NCBI RefSeq assembly: GCF_001570805.1
Contig: NZ_BCSJ01000006.1
Location: 1-64,000 of the forward strand
DNA: 64,000 bases
Reading direction: 5' to 3'
Origin: Brevibacterium epidermidis NBRC 14811
Lineage (GTDB): Bacteria > Actinomycetota > Actinomycetes > Actinomycetales > Brevibacteriaceae
In this document: piece after piece, positions 50,079 to 59,851 of the stretch
Layout of the letters: each line of letters begins with the position of its first letter
Position numbering within the stretch: the first letter of the stretch is position 1
Program-made: the position numbers and the translations under genes
Notes under the pieces: model-generated
What the model was told of the DNA's origin: nothing
What the model saw: the letters and a program-made list of their open reading frames with translations, nothing else
The model's database searches: none

Positions 50079-51491
50079 GTGGAAATCATCTTCGTCGTCG
50101 TGCTCGTCATCGCACTGGCACTGTTCTTCGACTTCACCAATGGCTTTCACGATACGGCCAATGCCATGGCCACCCCGATCGCGACCGGGGCCATCAAACC
50201 GAAGACGGCGGTCACGCTCGCCGCGATCCTCAACCTCGTCGGCGCCTTCCTCTCCACCGAGGTGGCCAAGACCATCTCCGGCGGCATTATCAAAGAAGGC
50301 GACGGGGGAGTCCAGATCAGCCCCGACTTCATCCTCGCCGGACTCATCGGTGCCATCATCTGGAACATGGCGACGTGGCGCTTCGGTCTTCCGTCATCTT
50401 CGTCCCACGCACTCTTTGGCGGCCTCATCGGTGCGGCCATCGTCGGTGCCGGACTCAGCTCCGTCGACTACGGCGTGTTCCTGTCCAAGGTGGTCATCCC
50501 GGCTCTGGCGGCTCCGCTCATCGCCGGCTTCAGCGCCTACCTGTGCACCCGCATCGCCTATGCGATCACCCGCCGCAACGAAGAGGGCAAGACCGCTCGC
50601 CGCGGACCGTTCAAATACGGGCAGATCTTCTCGTCCTCGCTGGTCGCGCTCGCCCACGGAACGAACGACGCACAGAAGACGATGGGCGTCATCACCCTCG
50701 TGCTCGTCTCAGCGAACCTGCAGGAGCACGGCACCGGCCCGCACCTCTGGGTCATCACCTCGTGTGCCCTGGCGATCGCGCTGGGCACCTACGTCGGCGG
50801 CTGGCGCATCATCGACACTCTCGGAACGAAGCTGACGACGGTCAAGGCCGCACAGGGGCTGTCGGCTGAGACGTCGACGGCAGCAGCCATCCTCGCTTCT
50901 TCGCACCTCGGCTTCGCACTGTCGACGACGCAGGTGGCCTCCGGTTCGGTGCTCGGTTCGGGACTCGGCCGCAAGGGCGCCGACGTTCAGTGGTCGACTG
51001 CCGGACGCATCGCCTCCGGTTGGCTGCTGACGATTCCCGCTGCCGCGATCGTCGGCGGAATCGCTGCCGGCATCGCTCACCTGGGGACGGTCGGAGTTGT
51101 CATCGATACGGTCATTGCCGTCATCGTGGTGCTGTGGATCTACATCAGCTCCCGTCGGGTCCAGGAGACCGACATCTCGAACTTCGACACCGTCGGCGAA
51201 GCCGTCAACATCCGCGGCCGCAAGCGCAAGCTGCGCAAGGACCGTAACCGCAAGCGTGCCCAGGCGAAGCGCGAAGCTCGCTACGAGGCCTGGGAAGAGA
51301 AGCAGGCGGCCAAAAAGAAGCGCCGTGCCCGCCGTGGCGCCAAGAAGAACGGGGCCGTCGAGGTCGACATTCCTTCGGGCACCGCGTCTTCGGAAAAGAC
51401 TTCAGCGAACGGTTCTGATGCTGATCGTGCCTCGAACGCCGGAGCTGATGCGGGCCGGTCAGATGCGAGCGATAAGGGAGACGCGAAATGA
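50079..51491 (+). CDS. pit: Inorganic phosphate transporter, PiT family
   Basis: A 470-residue membrane protein with about ten helices. Both PiT signatures are present: FDFTNGFHDTANAMATPIATGAI at the N-terminus and the internal repeat FSSSLVALAHGTNDAQKTMGVI. It imports phosphate as a metal-phosphate complex with protons. The C-terminal ~90 residues are a cytoplasmic tail, first Lys/Arg-rich (RKRKLRKDRNRKRAQAKREAR), then Ser/Ala/Asp-rich. GTG is the start. It overlaps the next small gene (ATGA). A possible PHO box upstream suggests control by phosphate. Confidence 0.93.
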   Translation: MEIIFVVVLVIALALFFDFTNGFHDTANAMATPIATGAIKPKTAVTLAAILNLVGAFLSTEVAKTISGGIIKEGDGGVQISPDFILAGLIGAIIWNMATWRFGLPSSSSHALFGGLIGAAIVGAGLSSVDYGVFLSKVVIPALAAPLIAGFSAYLCTRIAYAITRRNEEGKTARRGPFKYGQIFSSSLVALAHGTNDAQKTMGVITLVLVSANLQEHGTGPHLWVITSCALAIALGTYVGGWRIIDTLGTKLTTVKAAQGLSAETSTAAAILASSHLGFALSTTQVASGSVLGSGLGRKGADVQWSTAGRIASGWLLTIPAAAIVGGIAAGIAHLGTVGVVIDTVIAVIVVLWIYISSRRVQETDISNFDTVGEAVNIRGRKRKLRKDRNRKRAQAKREARYEAWEEKQAAKKKRRARRGAKKNGAVEVDIPSGTASSEKTSANGSDADRASNAGADAGRSDASDKGDAK

Positions 51492-51721
51492 TCGAGTGGA
51501 GTTCGTTCGCCATCGTTGCGGCCGCGACATGGGTCTCGGCCATCATCGTCATCACACTGTTCTCTCTCGCAGTGCGGATGCGCGCCACGCACCTTGACCG
51601 GGTCGAGGAGGGTCGCGGCGGGGCAGGACTGCCGGTCGCCTACTGGTCGGTCTTCGGAATCTGCGGCGCAGTCGTGCTGCTCGGCGTCTACCTCATCGTT
51701 CCCGCCCTCCACGGCGCCTGA
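51488..51721 (+). CDS. Small two-helix membrane protein coupled to PiT
   Basis: A 77-residue protein with two hydrophobic helices (FAIVAAATWVSAIIVITLFSLAV and VFGICGAVVLLGVYLIVPAL) joined by a polar loop. Its ATG overlaps the transporter's stop (ATGA), so the two are made together; it may be an accessory subunit. No named family recognised. Confidence 0.75.
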   Translation: MIEWSSFAIVAAATWVSAIIVITLFSLAVRMRATHLDRVEEGRGGAGLPVAYWSVFGICGAVVLLGVYLIVPALHGA

Positions 51722-51811
51722 CGCTCACCTGGTCCGGTGAGCATCTCTCACCGTTCGCGTCATAACGCACCGCTGGATTGCCATCGGTCACCTCTAGCCG
51801 CAACTCCTACA

Positions 51812-51845
51812 GTTGCACCGAGGCGTTTTGACGCTGCGACGGTGT
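51812..51845 (+). repeat. 34-bp upstream repeat, copy 1
   Basis: Identical over all 34 bases to 52713-52746; it begins GTTGCACCGAGGCG and ends GCGACGGTGT. Inside, GCGT-TTTG-ACGC can form a small hairpin. It lies 112 nt before the start of the first of two paralogous genes. Confidence 0.85.
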
Positions 51846-51944
51846 TCTGCGACTACCTCTTGGGTGTAAGACGCGTGAGGGAACAGCGTTGCCGCGGGGG
51901 TGTGCCCGCGGCGTACTTCCACGTGGTCAGTGGAGACGAGCAAA

Positions 51945-51950
51945 TAGACT
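51945..51950 (+). promoter_or_regulatory. Leaderless -10 box of membrane paralogue 1
   Basis: TAGACT ends 7 nt before the ATG at 51958. Confidence 0.72.
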
Positions 51951-51957
51951 TCCGTCC

Positions 51958-52656
51958 ATGGGGCATTCGGATACGGGCGATGAGCTGCCCGCCTATGTGC
52001 GCAATGCGATAGGCGAGGCAGATTCAGAACGTGTCGGTCGCTGGGTCGAGGAGCTCAATCGGACCGGGCAGACGGTGCTGCGGACCGGATTCTTCAAGAC
52101 CCTGGGATTTGCTCTGATCTCGTGGGCGCTTTCCGTCTTCTTTGCGCTGCCATTTGTGGGAACACCGGCGCCGATCTGGATTCCCGTGTGGGAGCCACTC
52201 GAGACTCCGAGCAGTTGGGCGGTCTCGATACTCTCCGGTGCCCTCTTCGCAGTTGGGCTAGCGGTGTCGGTAACTGGTGCTCTGATGTTCACTGTCGCTA
52301 TTCCGCTGCTCCGACCTCGGACCATAGTCTCGCGGTGGGGAATCCGCACCATCTGGTGGGTTCCAGGAGGCAGCTTTACCCAATTCTCTGCGGCTTGGGC
52401 TGACATAGACCTCATCGACGGGTTCTCCCCTCACACGATGGAGCCACGAATGTGGCCGTTGCGTCCGATACTTCACGTTCGGATCACCGCGTCCGGGCCG
52501 ACGGTGAAGAACACTCTGCTGCTGCCTCGCAAGAAAAGCCTCAGAGCAGCTTCTGATGGGCAGAGAACCTATCTCCTCAGTCTTCTTCTGCGAGGGGGGG
52601 GCTCAAGCGAAAGACTGGCGTTCCTGCTCCAAGCACAGGAACAATTTGCGAAATGA
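51958..52656 (+). CDS. Two-helix membrane protein with a PH-like domain, paralogue 1
   Basis: A 232-residue protein. A polar N-terminus (residues ~1-35) precedes two membrane helices (TLGFALISWALSVFFALPFV and AVSILSGALFAVGLAVSVTGALMF), then a beta-rich cytoplasmic domain (RPRTIVSRWGIRTIWWVPGGSFTQFSAAWADIDLIDGF) resembling bacterial PH-like domains. It is a paralogue of the next gene, aligning along most of its length. The leaderless promoter fixes the start at 51958; the open frame continues upstream but is not needed. Function unknown. Confidence 0.75.
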   Translation: MGHSDTGDELPAYVRNAIGEADSERVGRWVEELNRTGQTVLRTGFFKTLGFALISWALSVFFALPFVGTPAPIWIPVWEPLETPSSWAVSILSGALFAVGLAVSVTGALMFTVAIPLLRPRTIVSRWGIRTIWWVPGGSFTQFSAAWADIDLIDGFSPHTMEPRMWPLRPILHVRITASGPTVKNTLLLPRKKSLRAASDGQRTYLLSLLLRGGGSSERLAFLLQAQEQFAK

Positions 52657-52712
52657 CAACGTGCGCGCGGCACTCGCAACGGTGATTTCTCTCGTTAGCT
52701 CCACTTCCTGCC

Positions 52713-52746
52713 GTTGCACCGAGGCGTTTTGACGCTGCGACGGTGT
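52713..52746 (+). repeat. 34-bp upstream repeat, copy 2
   Basis: Exact copy of 51812-51845, lying 114 nt before the start of the second paralogue. Confidence 0.85.
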
Positions 52747-52848
52747 AGAACGCCCAAGAGTTTGCACCGGAGTGCTTCGGGTAGGGCAGCTGCGCGATAC
52801 CCTCGGGAGTTGCGTGGCGCGTTTGCTGGGCGGCCGGCGGCTTCCGCC

Positions 52849-52854
52849 TAGACT
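52849..52854 (+). promoter_or_regulatory. Leaderless -10 box of membrane paralogue 2
   Basis: TAGACT ends 6 nt before the GTG at 52861, the same hexamer as in paralogue 1. Confidence 0.72.
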
Positions 52855-52860
52855 CGTCTT

Positions 52861-53868
52861 GTGAGAATTCCGCCGCACAATTCGCAACATGCCGCCGATC
52901 TGCAGAAAGAGATCAACAAAGCCAATCGGCGGCGCATCGACCAATGGCATGCAGCGATGCGGCGCGATGGACGCATCGTACTGCGAACGAACCTTGTTAA
53001 GACATTCGCTCTCGCGCTCGTCTGCTGGCTGTTCGTCGGAGCGATCATCCTCATGTTCACCGTCACCCCAGGGTCGACCTTGAACCCAATGTCCCCTGAT
53101 TTCGGCGGATGGATCCTGTTGCTCTTCATGCTGGTTTTCGCCATCGGTTTGGTGATGTTCGGCTTCGGAGCGGTGTTGTGGACTTTCGTCTTTCCCTTTG
53201 TGCGACCACAGTTGGTCGTCTCGCGGTGGGGAGTGGAGTCCTCACGGTGGAAACCGGGCGGACAGGTCAGGCAGTTCGCAACGCCGTGGTCAGGCGTCGT
53301 GGACATCGGGGGAGAGTTCCAGTGGAGGAGAGGGGCGATTCCCGACGCACTGATCGTGACGATCACTGCTCGTGGGGCGGCTGTTCATCAGAACGCGCTG
53401 ATCGGCAAGGCCAAGAAGCCGGAGATGGTCACCTACCGTGTATTGAGGGAACTCAAGGCGCGGCCGCGTGATGTGTTGGTGTTTCTCCGTGAGGTTCACG
53501 TGGCGCACACCGGCGCACCGCTGAGCCCGCACATCCTCCACGGAACACGACAATCCCCCAACCACCTCGGCGGCGGTTGGGGGATTGTCGATGAGCGGAC
53601 GGCTCAGGCCGTCGGCAACTCAGCCAAGAGACTCACTCAAGCGGCTCAGGCGAGGCCGAGGCGCTGGCGGAGGTTTTCGACCTCGGCGCGGAGTTCGGCC
53701 GGAACCGAATCGCCGAGCTCGGCGTACCATTCCTCGATGAGGCCGAGTTCGGTCTCCCACTCTTCGGGCTTGATGGCGAGAGCCTTGCGCAGCTGCTCGT
53801 CGGTGAAGTCGAGGCCTTCGGTGTCCAGGCCGCCTTCGACCGGGGTGAGGCCGAGCGGGGATTCCTGA
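52861..53868 (+). CDS. Two-helix membrane protein with a PH-like domain, paralogue 2, apparently without its original stop
   Basis: A 335-residue open frame. The first ~225 residues match paralogue 1: a polar N-terminus, two helices ([18 protein letters not shown] and [20 protein letters not shown]) and the beta-rich domain ([29 protein letters not shown]). By comparison with its partner the protein should end near 53525, but no stop occurs. The frame runs through the terminator at 53548-53590 and 223 nt into the antisense of pckG, giving a Ser/Arg-rich extension. Transcription probably ends at the hairpin. Function unknown. Confidence 0.6.
   Translation: MRIPPHNSQHAADLQKEINKANRRRIDQWHAAMRRDGRIVLRTNLVKTFALALVCWLFVGAIILMFTVTPGSTLNPMSPDFGGWILLLFMLVFAIGLVMFGFGAVLWTFVFPFVRPQLVVSRWGVESSRWKPGGQVRQFATPWSGVVDIGGEFQWRRGAIPDALIVTITARGAAVHQNALIGKAKKPEMVTYRVLRELKARPRDVLVFLREVHVAHTGAPLSPHILHGTRQSPNHLGGGWGIVDERTAQAVGNSAKRLTQAAQARPRRWRRFSTSARSSAGTESPSSAYHSSMRPSSVSHSSGLMARALRSCSSVKSRPSVSRPPSTGVRPSGDS
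53548..53590. terminator. Bidirectional terminator between paralogue 2 and pckG
   Basis: A perfect 16-bp inverted repeat (CGACAATCCCCCAACC and complement) with an 11-nt loop lies between convergent genes. Paralogue 2's frame stays open through it. Confidence 0.88.
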
Positions 53869-55478
53869 GCATCGGCGGTGCCGGTGACGCGCTCGAAGAC
53901 CCACTTGAGAACACGTGAGTTCTCGGAGAATCCGGGCCACAGGAACGAGTTGTCATCGTCGCGGCGGAACCAGTTGACGTAGAAGATCTTCGGCAGCTGG
54001 GCACCCTCGGTGTTGCCGATGTTGATCCAGTGCTGCAGGTAGTCACCGACGTTGTAGCCGATGAACGGGCGCATCGCCATGGGATCGCGGCGAACGACAC
54101 CGACGGCACCGGTGGCGGCAGCGGTGGTCTCCGAGGAGAGCACCGAACCCATGAACACGCCGTGCGTCCAGTCCTTGGTCTCGGTCACGAGCGGCATCGT
54201 GGTCTTGCGGCGTCCGCCGAAGAGGATGGCCGAGATCGGCACACCGTTCGGGTTGGTCCACTCGGGCGCCAGAGTCGGCACGTTCGCGATCGGGGTGCAG
54301 AAGCGCGAGTTCGGGTGAGCGGCGGGGGTGTCGGACTCGGGAGTCCAGTCGTTGCCCCTCCAGTCGGTGAGGTGAGCAGGTGCCTCGTCGGTCTTGCCTT
54401 CCCACCACACGTCACCGTCGTCGGTCAGGGCGACGTTGGTGAAGATGTTGCCGCCTGCCTCGATGGCGCGCATCGCGGTCGGGTTCGTCGTGTAACCGGT
54501 GCCCGGGGCAACGCCGAAGAGTCCGAACTCGGGGTTGACGGCGTAGAGCTGGCCGTCCTCGCCGAAGCGCATCCACGCGATGTCGTCACCGAGGGTCTCG
54601 GCCTTCCAGCCGGGGATGGTCGGTTCGATCATGGCGAGGTTGGTCTTGCCGCAGGCCGACGGGAACGCGGCAGCGACGTACTTGACGACGCCTTCGGGGT
54701 TCGTCAGCTTGAGAATGAGCATGTGCTCGGCCAGCCAGCCCTCGTCGCGAGCGATCGCGGAGGCGATGCGCAGCGCGTAGCACTTCTTGCCCAGCAGAGC
54801 GTTGCCGCCGTAGCCGGATCCGTAGGACCAGATGGCGCGATCTTCGGGGAAGTGGGTGATGTACTTCGTGGTGTTGCAAGGCCAGGCGACGTCTTCCTGT
54901 CCCTCTTCCAGCGGGGCGCCGACGGAGTGGACGCACTCGACGAACTTCCCGTCCTGGGCGTCGATCGCATCGAGGGCGTACTTGCCAGAGCGAGCCATGA
55001 CGAGCATGGAGAGCACGACGTAGGCCGAATCGGTGACCTCGATGCCGAACATCGGCTGGTCCGCCTCGGCGTGGCCCATGACGAAGGGGATGACGTACAT
55101 GGTGCGACCGCGCATCGCGCCCTCGAACAGCGGGTTGAGGGTTTCCTTCATCTCCGCAGGAGCGACCCAGTTGTTGAGCGGACCGGCATCCTTCTCGTCT
55201 TCGGAGCAGATGAAGGTCCGGCCCTCTACGCGGGCGACGTCCTCGGGGTCGGAGGCCGCATAGTAGGAGTCCTTGGTGCCGTTCACGCGCTGGATGGTGC
55301 CGGCCTCGACGAGCTTCTCAGCGATCTCGTTCTTCTGTGCTTCGGAACCATCGACCCAGACGATGTCGTCCGGGGTGGTCAGGGCGGCGATCCGGCTGAC
55401 GAACGAGAGCACCGACTTGTTTGCGGTCGGTGCGTTCTTCAGCTGGTCAGCGACGACATCATGGTCGAGGACAGTCAT
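53646..55478 (-). CDS. pckG: Phosphoenolpyruvate carboxykinase (GTP)
   Basis: A 610-residue GTP-dependent PEPCK, normal length, converting oxaloacetate to PEP for gluconeogenesis. The kinase-1a P-loop [12 protein letters not shown] has its lysine at residue 278. Further signatures are [32 protein letters not shown] near the N-terminus and [14 protein letters not shown] later. The ATG at 55478 follows CAGGAGA. It fits growth on lactate, whose genes start the window. The upstream region carries three copies of an AATGAAACAAT-like sequence, probably operators. Confidence 0.95.
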   Translation of the reverse strand: MTVLDHDVVADQLKNAPTANKSVLSFVSRIAALTTPDDIVWVDGSEAQKNEIAEKLVEAGTIQRVNGTKDSYYAASDPEDVARVEGRTFICSEDEKDAGPLNNWVAPAEMKETLNPLFEGAMRGRTMYVIPFVMGHAEADQPMFGIEVTDSAYVVLSMLVMARSGKYALDAIDAQDGKFVECVHSVGAPLEEGQEDVAWPCNTTKYITHFPEDRAIWSYGSGYGGNALLGKKCYALRIASAIARDEGWLAEHMLILKLTNPEGVVKYVAAAFPSACGKTNLAMIEPTIPGWKAETLGDDIAWMRFGEDGQLYAVNPEFGLFGVAPGTGYTTNPTAMRAIEAGGNIFTNVALTDDGDVWWEGKTDEAPAHLTDWRGNDWTPESDTPAAHPNSRFCTPIANVPTLAPEWTNPNGVPISAILFGGRRKTTMPLVTETKDWTHGVFMGSVLSSETTAAATGAVGVVRRDPMAMRPFIGYNVGDYLQHWINIGNTEGAQLPKIFYVNWFRRDDDNSFLWPGFSENSRVLKWVFERVTGTADAQESPLGLTPVEGGLDTEGLDFTDEQLRKALAIKPEEWETELGLIEEWYAELGDSVPAELRAEVENLRQRLGLA

Positions 55479-55496
55479 GAGTGGTCTCCTGGTCAA

Positions 55497-55852
55497 TCGA
55501 GAATGGGGTTACTTGTCCGGCGGCTGGCATCCGTCGAGCGGTTGGTACACACCCACCGTAGGATGGGGGAGGAAGCGAAAAACCCGCGTTTCGGTCACTC
55601 GAAGATGTGCATTGGATCACAGCAAGTCACTGTTTGACGTAAATGAAACAATTGGATGACGTATCGTTTCAATGAATTGACTGATTGTTTCATTGATGAT
55701 CGTTGGCTGAAATCTGCGATTTCATCCCCTCTCGCCGAGGCGGTTCTGACCGTGAGCGCGAATGTGGCGAAGCGCACGTGGATGCGATTTGAGCTTCGGT
55801 GAAACGGGTGTGTATAGTTGTTCGAGTTGCAGGGCGTGAGTCCGAGCGACAT
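55497..55852. promoter_or_regulatory. pckG control region with three ATTGTTTCATT-like sites, and tRNA-Arg promoter
   Basis: No gene is seen. AATGAAACAAT (55642-55652) and its exact complement (55684-55694), with ATCGTTTCAAT between (55663-55673), stand out in an A/T-rich island and are about 21 bp apart, so one factor could bind the same DNA face. Further right, TTGAGC (55789-55794), 18 nt and TATAGT (55813-55818) form the tRNA promoter. One CCGAGGCGG copy lies at 55735-55743. Confidence 0.6.
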
Positions 55853-55925
55853 GCGCCACTAGCTCAACGGATAGAGCATCTGACTACGGATCAGAAGGTT
55901 GGGGGTTCGAATCCCTCGTGGCGCA
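55853..55925 (+). tRNA. tRNA-Arg(ACG)
   Basis: A 73-nt tRNA: acceptor GCGCCAC with GTGGCGC, D arm AGCTCAACGGATAGAGC, anticodon loop CTACGGA (ACG, read as ICG), T loop GGTTCGAATCC and discriminator A. CCA is not encoded. Confidence 0.96.
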
Positions 55926-55933
55926 CCGAAGGA

Positions 55934-55973
55934 AAGTCCCTCACCTGGCAGGATTGCCGGTGAGGGACTTTTT
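55934..55973 (+). terminator. Terminator of tRNA-Arg
   Basis: AAGTCCCTCACC and its complement form a 12-bp stem followed by TTT directly after the tRNA. Confidence 0.88.
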
Positions 55974-56033
55974 CGTGTGCCTGGAGTCAGGGAGTCTGGC
56001 CGGCCTGACCGTTGATCCGAAGGATGGGTTCTC

Positions 56034-56759
56034 TTGAGTACTGCGATGAGAAAGGCCCGTCGTCACCGTGAGGAGCTCGGCGAGGTCATCGAGGTCTTCG
56101 CCGACCGCCCAGGGCCGAAGGCCGTGACGGGAATCGTCCTCGGATGGGTGCTCTTCACCGGTCTGACATTCATCAACCCGGGAGAGACGCCGCTGCTGGC
56201 GGTTGCTCCCGGCATCATCTTCGCGGTGATGTTCGGTCTGATCCTTCTCTATCTCTCGGGCGAGCGGCTCATCGTCTGTGAGCGCGGGATGCTTGTCGGC
56301 TCCATTGCTCCGGGGATTCGTCCCTACGCCATTCCCTATCAGCAGATAACGCCCGGCAGCATTGCCGGAGTCGCCGGCGCAAACAGGTATCTCAAAGAGG
56401 TCGGACTGCAGGGACAGCTGGCGCAGTCGACTCTGCGAGCGTCGTGGTGGACGAAGAACGGCGTCCACTTCGTTGCCTGTTCGGCGGAAGATGCCAGGCG
56501 CGGGCGCAGGCGCTTCACGCTGGCGCTCGACCCGATTCCGCGGTCGATCGACGGCCGATGGATCTGGTTCGCAGGGACCGGTCGGCAGTCCGCGAAATCA
56601 GCGATCGAGACCATCGCTCGGACCGCCTCGGCGGCGGGGTATCCGCAGCTGGCTCAGGCCGCGCTCGACCGCGGAGTCGTCGAGCTGACGGGCAACCCCG
56701 AGGATGCACACCGCCAGATGCCCGGCCACCCGCCGGTCCGTCGAGACGGGGTCAGGTAG
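56034..56759 (+). CDS. Two-helix membrane protein of unknown function
   Basis: A 241-residue protein: a basic N-terminus, two membrane helices (AVTGIVLGWVLFTGLTFI and LLAVAPGIIFAVMFGLILLYL) and a soluble domain (ERLIVCERGMLVGSIAPGIRPYAIPYQQITPGSIAGV) that is PH-like in outline and recalls the two paralogues at 51958 and 52861, though similarity is weak. TTG at 56034 has AAGGATGG upstream; ATG at 56046 is an alternative without a ribosome site. It is converged on by the AlkD-like gene. Function unknown. Confidence 0.7.
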   Translation: MSTAMRKARRHREELGEVIEVFADRPGPKAVTGIVLGWVLFTGLTFINPGETPLLAVAPGIIFAVMFGLILLYLSGERLIVCERGMLVGSIAPGIRPYAIPYQQITPGSIAGVAGANRYLKEVGLQGQLAQSTLRASWWTKNGVHFVACSAEDARRGRRRFTLALDPIPRSIDGRWIWFAGTGRQSAKSAIETIARTASAAGYPQLAQAALDRGVVELTGNPEDAHRQMPGHPPVRRDGVR

Positions 56760-56771
56760 TAGAACCTCGGG

Positions 56772-57521
56772 TCACTTGGCGGCGAGTACGGCCTCACGCT
56801 GCTCGGTCGACAGGCGTTTGACGGCTTCGCGAATCGTCACCCCAGAGGTCCGGTGAGCGCGTGGGAGGATCCAGTCGTAGACGAGGTCGGGGCGTTTGCG
56901 CGAAGTATCGCGCAGCACCCAGCCGATGGCCTTGCGGATGAAGAACTCCTTCTCCTCGAGCATCGCATCGGCGAACCGGGAGAACCGGTCGAAGTCCCCG
57001 CGTCCCTGTCGCGGGGGAACGAGGTGCGCCAGCAGCGCTGAACGGCGAATCCAGAAGTCCTCGTCGATCGCCCAGCGCTCGAGCACAGGGTCGAAGCCGG
57101 GATCCTGTTCGCTCAATGGTCCGACGAGGTCACCGGCCAGAGGATCGACGAGGGCCCAGGTCTTCGCCTCACGAAGCAGGCTCTCGATGAAGTCCGCATC
57201 CTCGGCGCCGAGGCGGTCCTTCGATTGGATGAGCACCATCGTGGCCGCGGCGCGACGTTCATGGACCGGTCCTGCTTCTCCGGGCGGTGCAGTCCAGAGC
57301 AAGCGCGCCAGGTCGATGACTTCGTCGTGGCTCAGCGTCGTACCGCGCAGCGCCGTACGGACGACGGCACGGGTGTCCGGGACGCTCACTCCGAAATGGA
57401 TGAGCTCGCTCTTGAGATAGGCCTTCTCCTTCTCGGCGCGCTCGTTGCGCCCACGCGCACGCAGATCTCGGTCGACCGCCTCGGCGAGGGACTGGACGTT
57501 GCTCCGGGAATCGGAAGTCAT
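56772..57521 (-). CDS. DNA alkylation repair protein, AlkD-like
   Basis: A 249-residue helical-repeat (HEAT-like) protein. The stretches TWALVDPLAGDLVG, WAIDEDFWIRRSALLAHL and FFIRKAIGWVLRDTSRKRPDLV match the AlkD family of DNA glycosylases, which remove cationic alkylated bases; the Trp/Asp/Arg residues of the active groove appear present. ATG at 57521 lies 7 nt after AATGAT, a leaderless arrangement, and is preferred over the ATG at 57533. It stands alone between convergent and same-strand neighbours. Confidence 0.85.
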   Translation of the reverse strand: MTSDSRSNVQSLAEAVDRDLRARGRNERAEKEKAYLKSELIHFGVSVPDTRAVVRTALRGTTLSHDEVIDLARLLWTAPPGEAGPVHERRAAATMVLIQSKDRLGAEDADFIESLLREAKTWALVDPLAGDLVGPLSEQDPGFDPVLERWAIDEDFWIRRSALLAHLVPPRQGRGDFDRFSRFADAMLEEKEFFIRKAIGWVLRDTSRKRPDLVYDWILPRAHRTSGVTIREAVKRLSTEQREAVLAAK

Positions 57522-57528
57522 GGAACGA

Positions 57529-57534
57529 ATCATT
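57529..57534 (-). promoter_or_regulatory. Leaderless -10 box of the AlkD-like gene
   Basis: AATGAT on the minus strand ends 7 nt before the ATG at 57521. Confidence 0.6.
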
Positions 57535-57563
57535 CCACGCCCGGCCCCGCGGTGAATGCGAAA

Positions 57564-57618
57564 CGGCCGGCAGGCGGACTCCGACGATCATGCTGATCGT
57601 GGAGTCGCCTGCCGGCCG
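57564..57618 (-). terminator. Terminator of argG
   Basis: An 18-bp stem with one bulged base (CGGCCGGCAGGCG on one side) and an inner ACGATCA/TGATCGT hairpin lie downstream of argG. Confidence 0.85.
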
Positions 57619-57699
57619 ATCTCTGTTCTCAACCGGAGGCCGCGAGTCTCATGCTGAGCGGTACCTCCGGAAGCTTTTGGGGACCTCCGGCGCGGAACC

Positions 57700-59181
<1,482 letters not shown>

Positions 59182-59244
59182 TTATGTGAGTAGGGTGGGT
59201 CGGTGGCATTCCCGCAATCTCGCCGAGGTGGCCCCGCCCATTGC

Positions 59245-59250
59245 TATCGT
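59245..59250 (+). promoter_or_regulatory. Leaderless -10 box of the GNAT gene
   Basis: TATCGT ends 6 nt before the GTG at 59257. Confidence 0.68.
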
Positions 59251-59256
59251 GAGCGG

Positions 59257-59769
59257 GTGACGAATCCTCCCGCACCTCAGTTCACCATCCGCCCCGAGGC
59301 GTCCGGCGACATCGACGCGATCCACGCGTTGACCGCGGCCGCCTTCGGTCAGGTCGACGAGGCCGAGCTTGTCGATGCCCTGCGCGCGTCCGGCAATGGG
59401 AACGAGGGACTGTCGTTCGTCGGCGTTCTCGACAGTGAGGTCATCGCCCACGCCATGCTGTCCCGGTGCTTCGTCGGCGAAGTTCCCGGAGTCTGCCTTG
59501 CGCCTTGTTCAGTGTGGCCCGAGCAGCAGCGCACCGGCGCCGGCACCGCTGTCATCGAGGCGCTCCTGACCGAGGCGGCCCGCCGCGGTGAAGGATTCGC
59601 CGTCGTCCTCGGCCACGCCGAGTACTACCCGCGCTTCGGGTTCACACCGGCCTCCGGGCTCGGCATCACCCTCCACGTCGACGTCCCGGACGAGGCACTC
59701 ATGGCAATGCCGCTGGCTGGCGAGGTGCCCGCAGGCGCCCTGGTCTTCGCTCCCGAGTTCGGAGTCTGA
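59257..59769 (+). CDS. GNAT-family N-acetyltransferase (YhbS-like)
   Basis: A 170-residue acetyltransferase. The acetyl-CoA-binding motif A is seen in APCSVWPEQQRTGAGTAVIEALLTEA, and the FAVVLGHAEYYPRFGFTPAS strand is characteristic of the YhbS-like subgroup. It transfers an acetyl group to an amine; the target is unknown. GTG at 59257 is fixed by the leaderless promoter; the open frame upstream is ignored. It contains one CCGAGGCGG copy (59570-59578). Confidence 0.87.
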   Translation: MTNPPAPQFTIRPEASGDIDAIHALTAAAFGQVDEAELVDALRASGNGNEGLSFVGVLDSEVIAHAMLSRCFVGEVPGVCLAPCSVWPEQQRTGAGTAVIEALLTEAARRGEGFAVVLGHAEYYPRFGFTPASGLGITLHVDVPDEALMAMPLAGEVPAGALVFAPEFGV

Positions 59770-59773
59770 GCCC

Positions 59774-59811
59774 GAGCGGCAGCCCGGCGGTCACCCGCCA
59801 GGCTGCCGCTC
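59774..59811. terminator. Bidirectional terminator between GNAT and permease genes
   Basis: GAGCGGCAGCC and its complement enclose an inner GGCGG/CCGCC stem between convergent genes. Confidence 0.8.
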
Positions 59812-59851
59812 GCCCCGTTCACCAGAAGGCACTGAGCCGACCCCGTGTCAC

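Noticed and set aside
51812-52746. The 34-bp repeats as a two-repeat CRISPR
   Set aside because: The repeats are 867 nt apart with a gene between them, and no cas gene is present.
54030-55637. 535-codon open frame antisense to pckG
   Set aside because: A shadow of an unmistakable GTP-dependent PEPCK, rich in Gly/Arg/Asp/Val.
55595-55852. 85-codon minus-strand frame upstream of pckG
   Set aside because: It covers the operator array and the tRNA promoter, and its composition is not protein-like.
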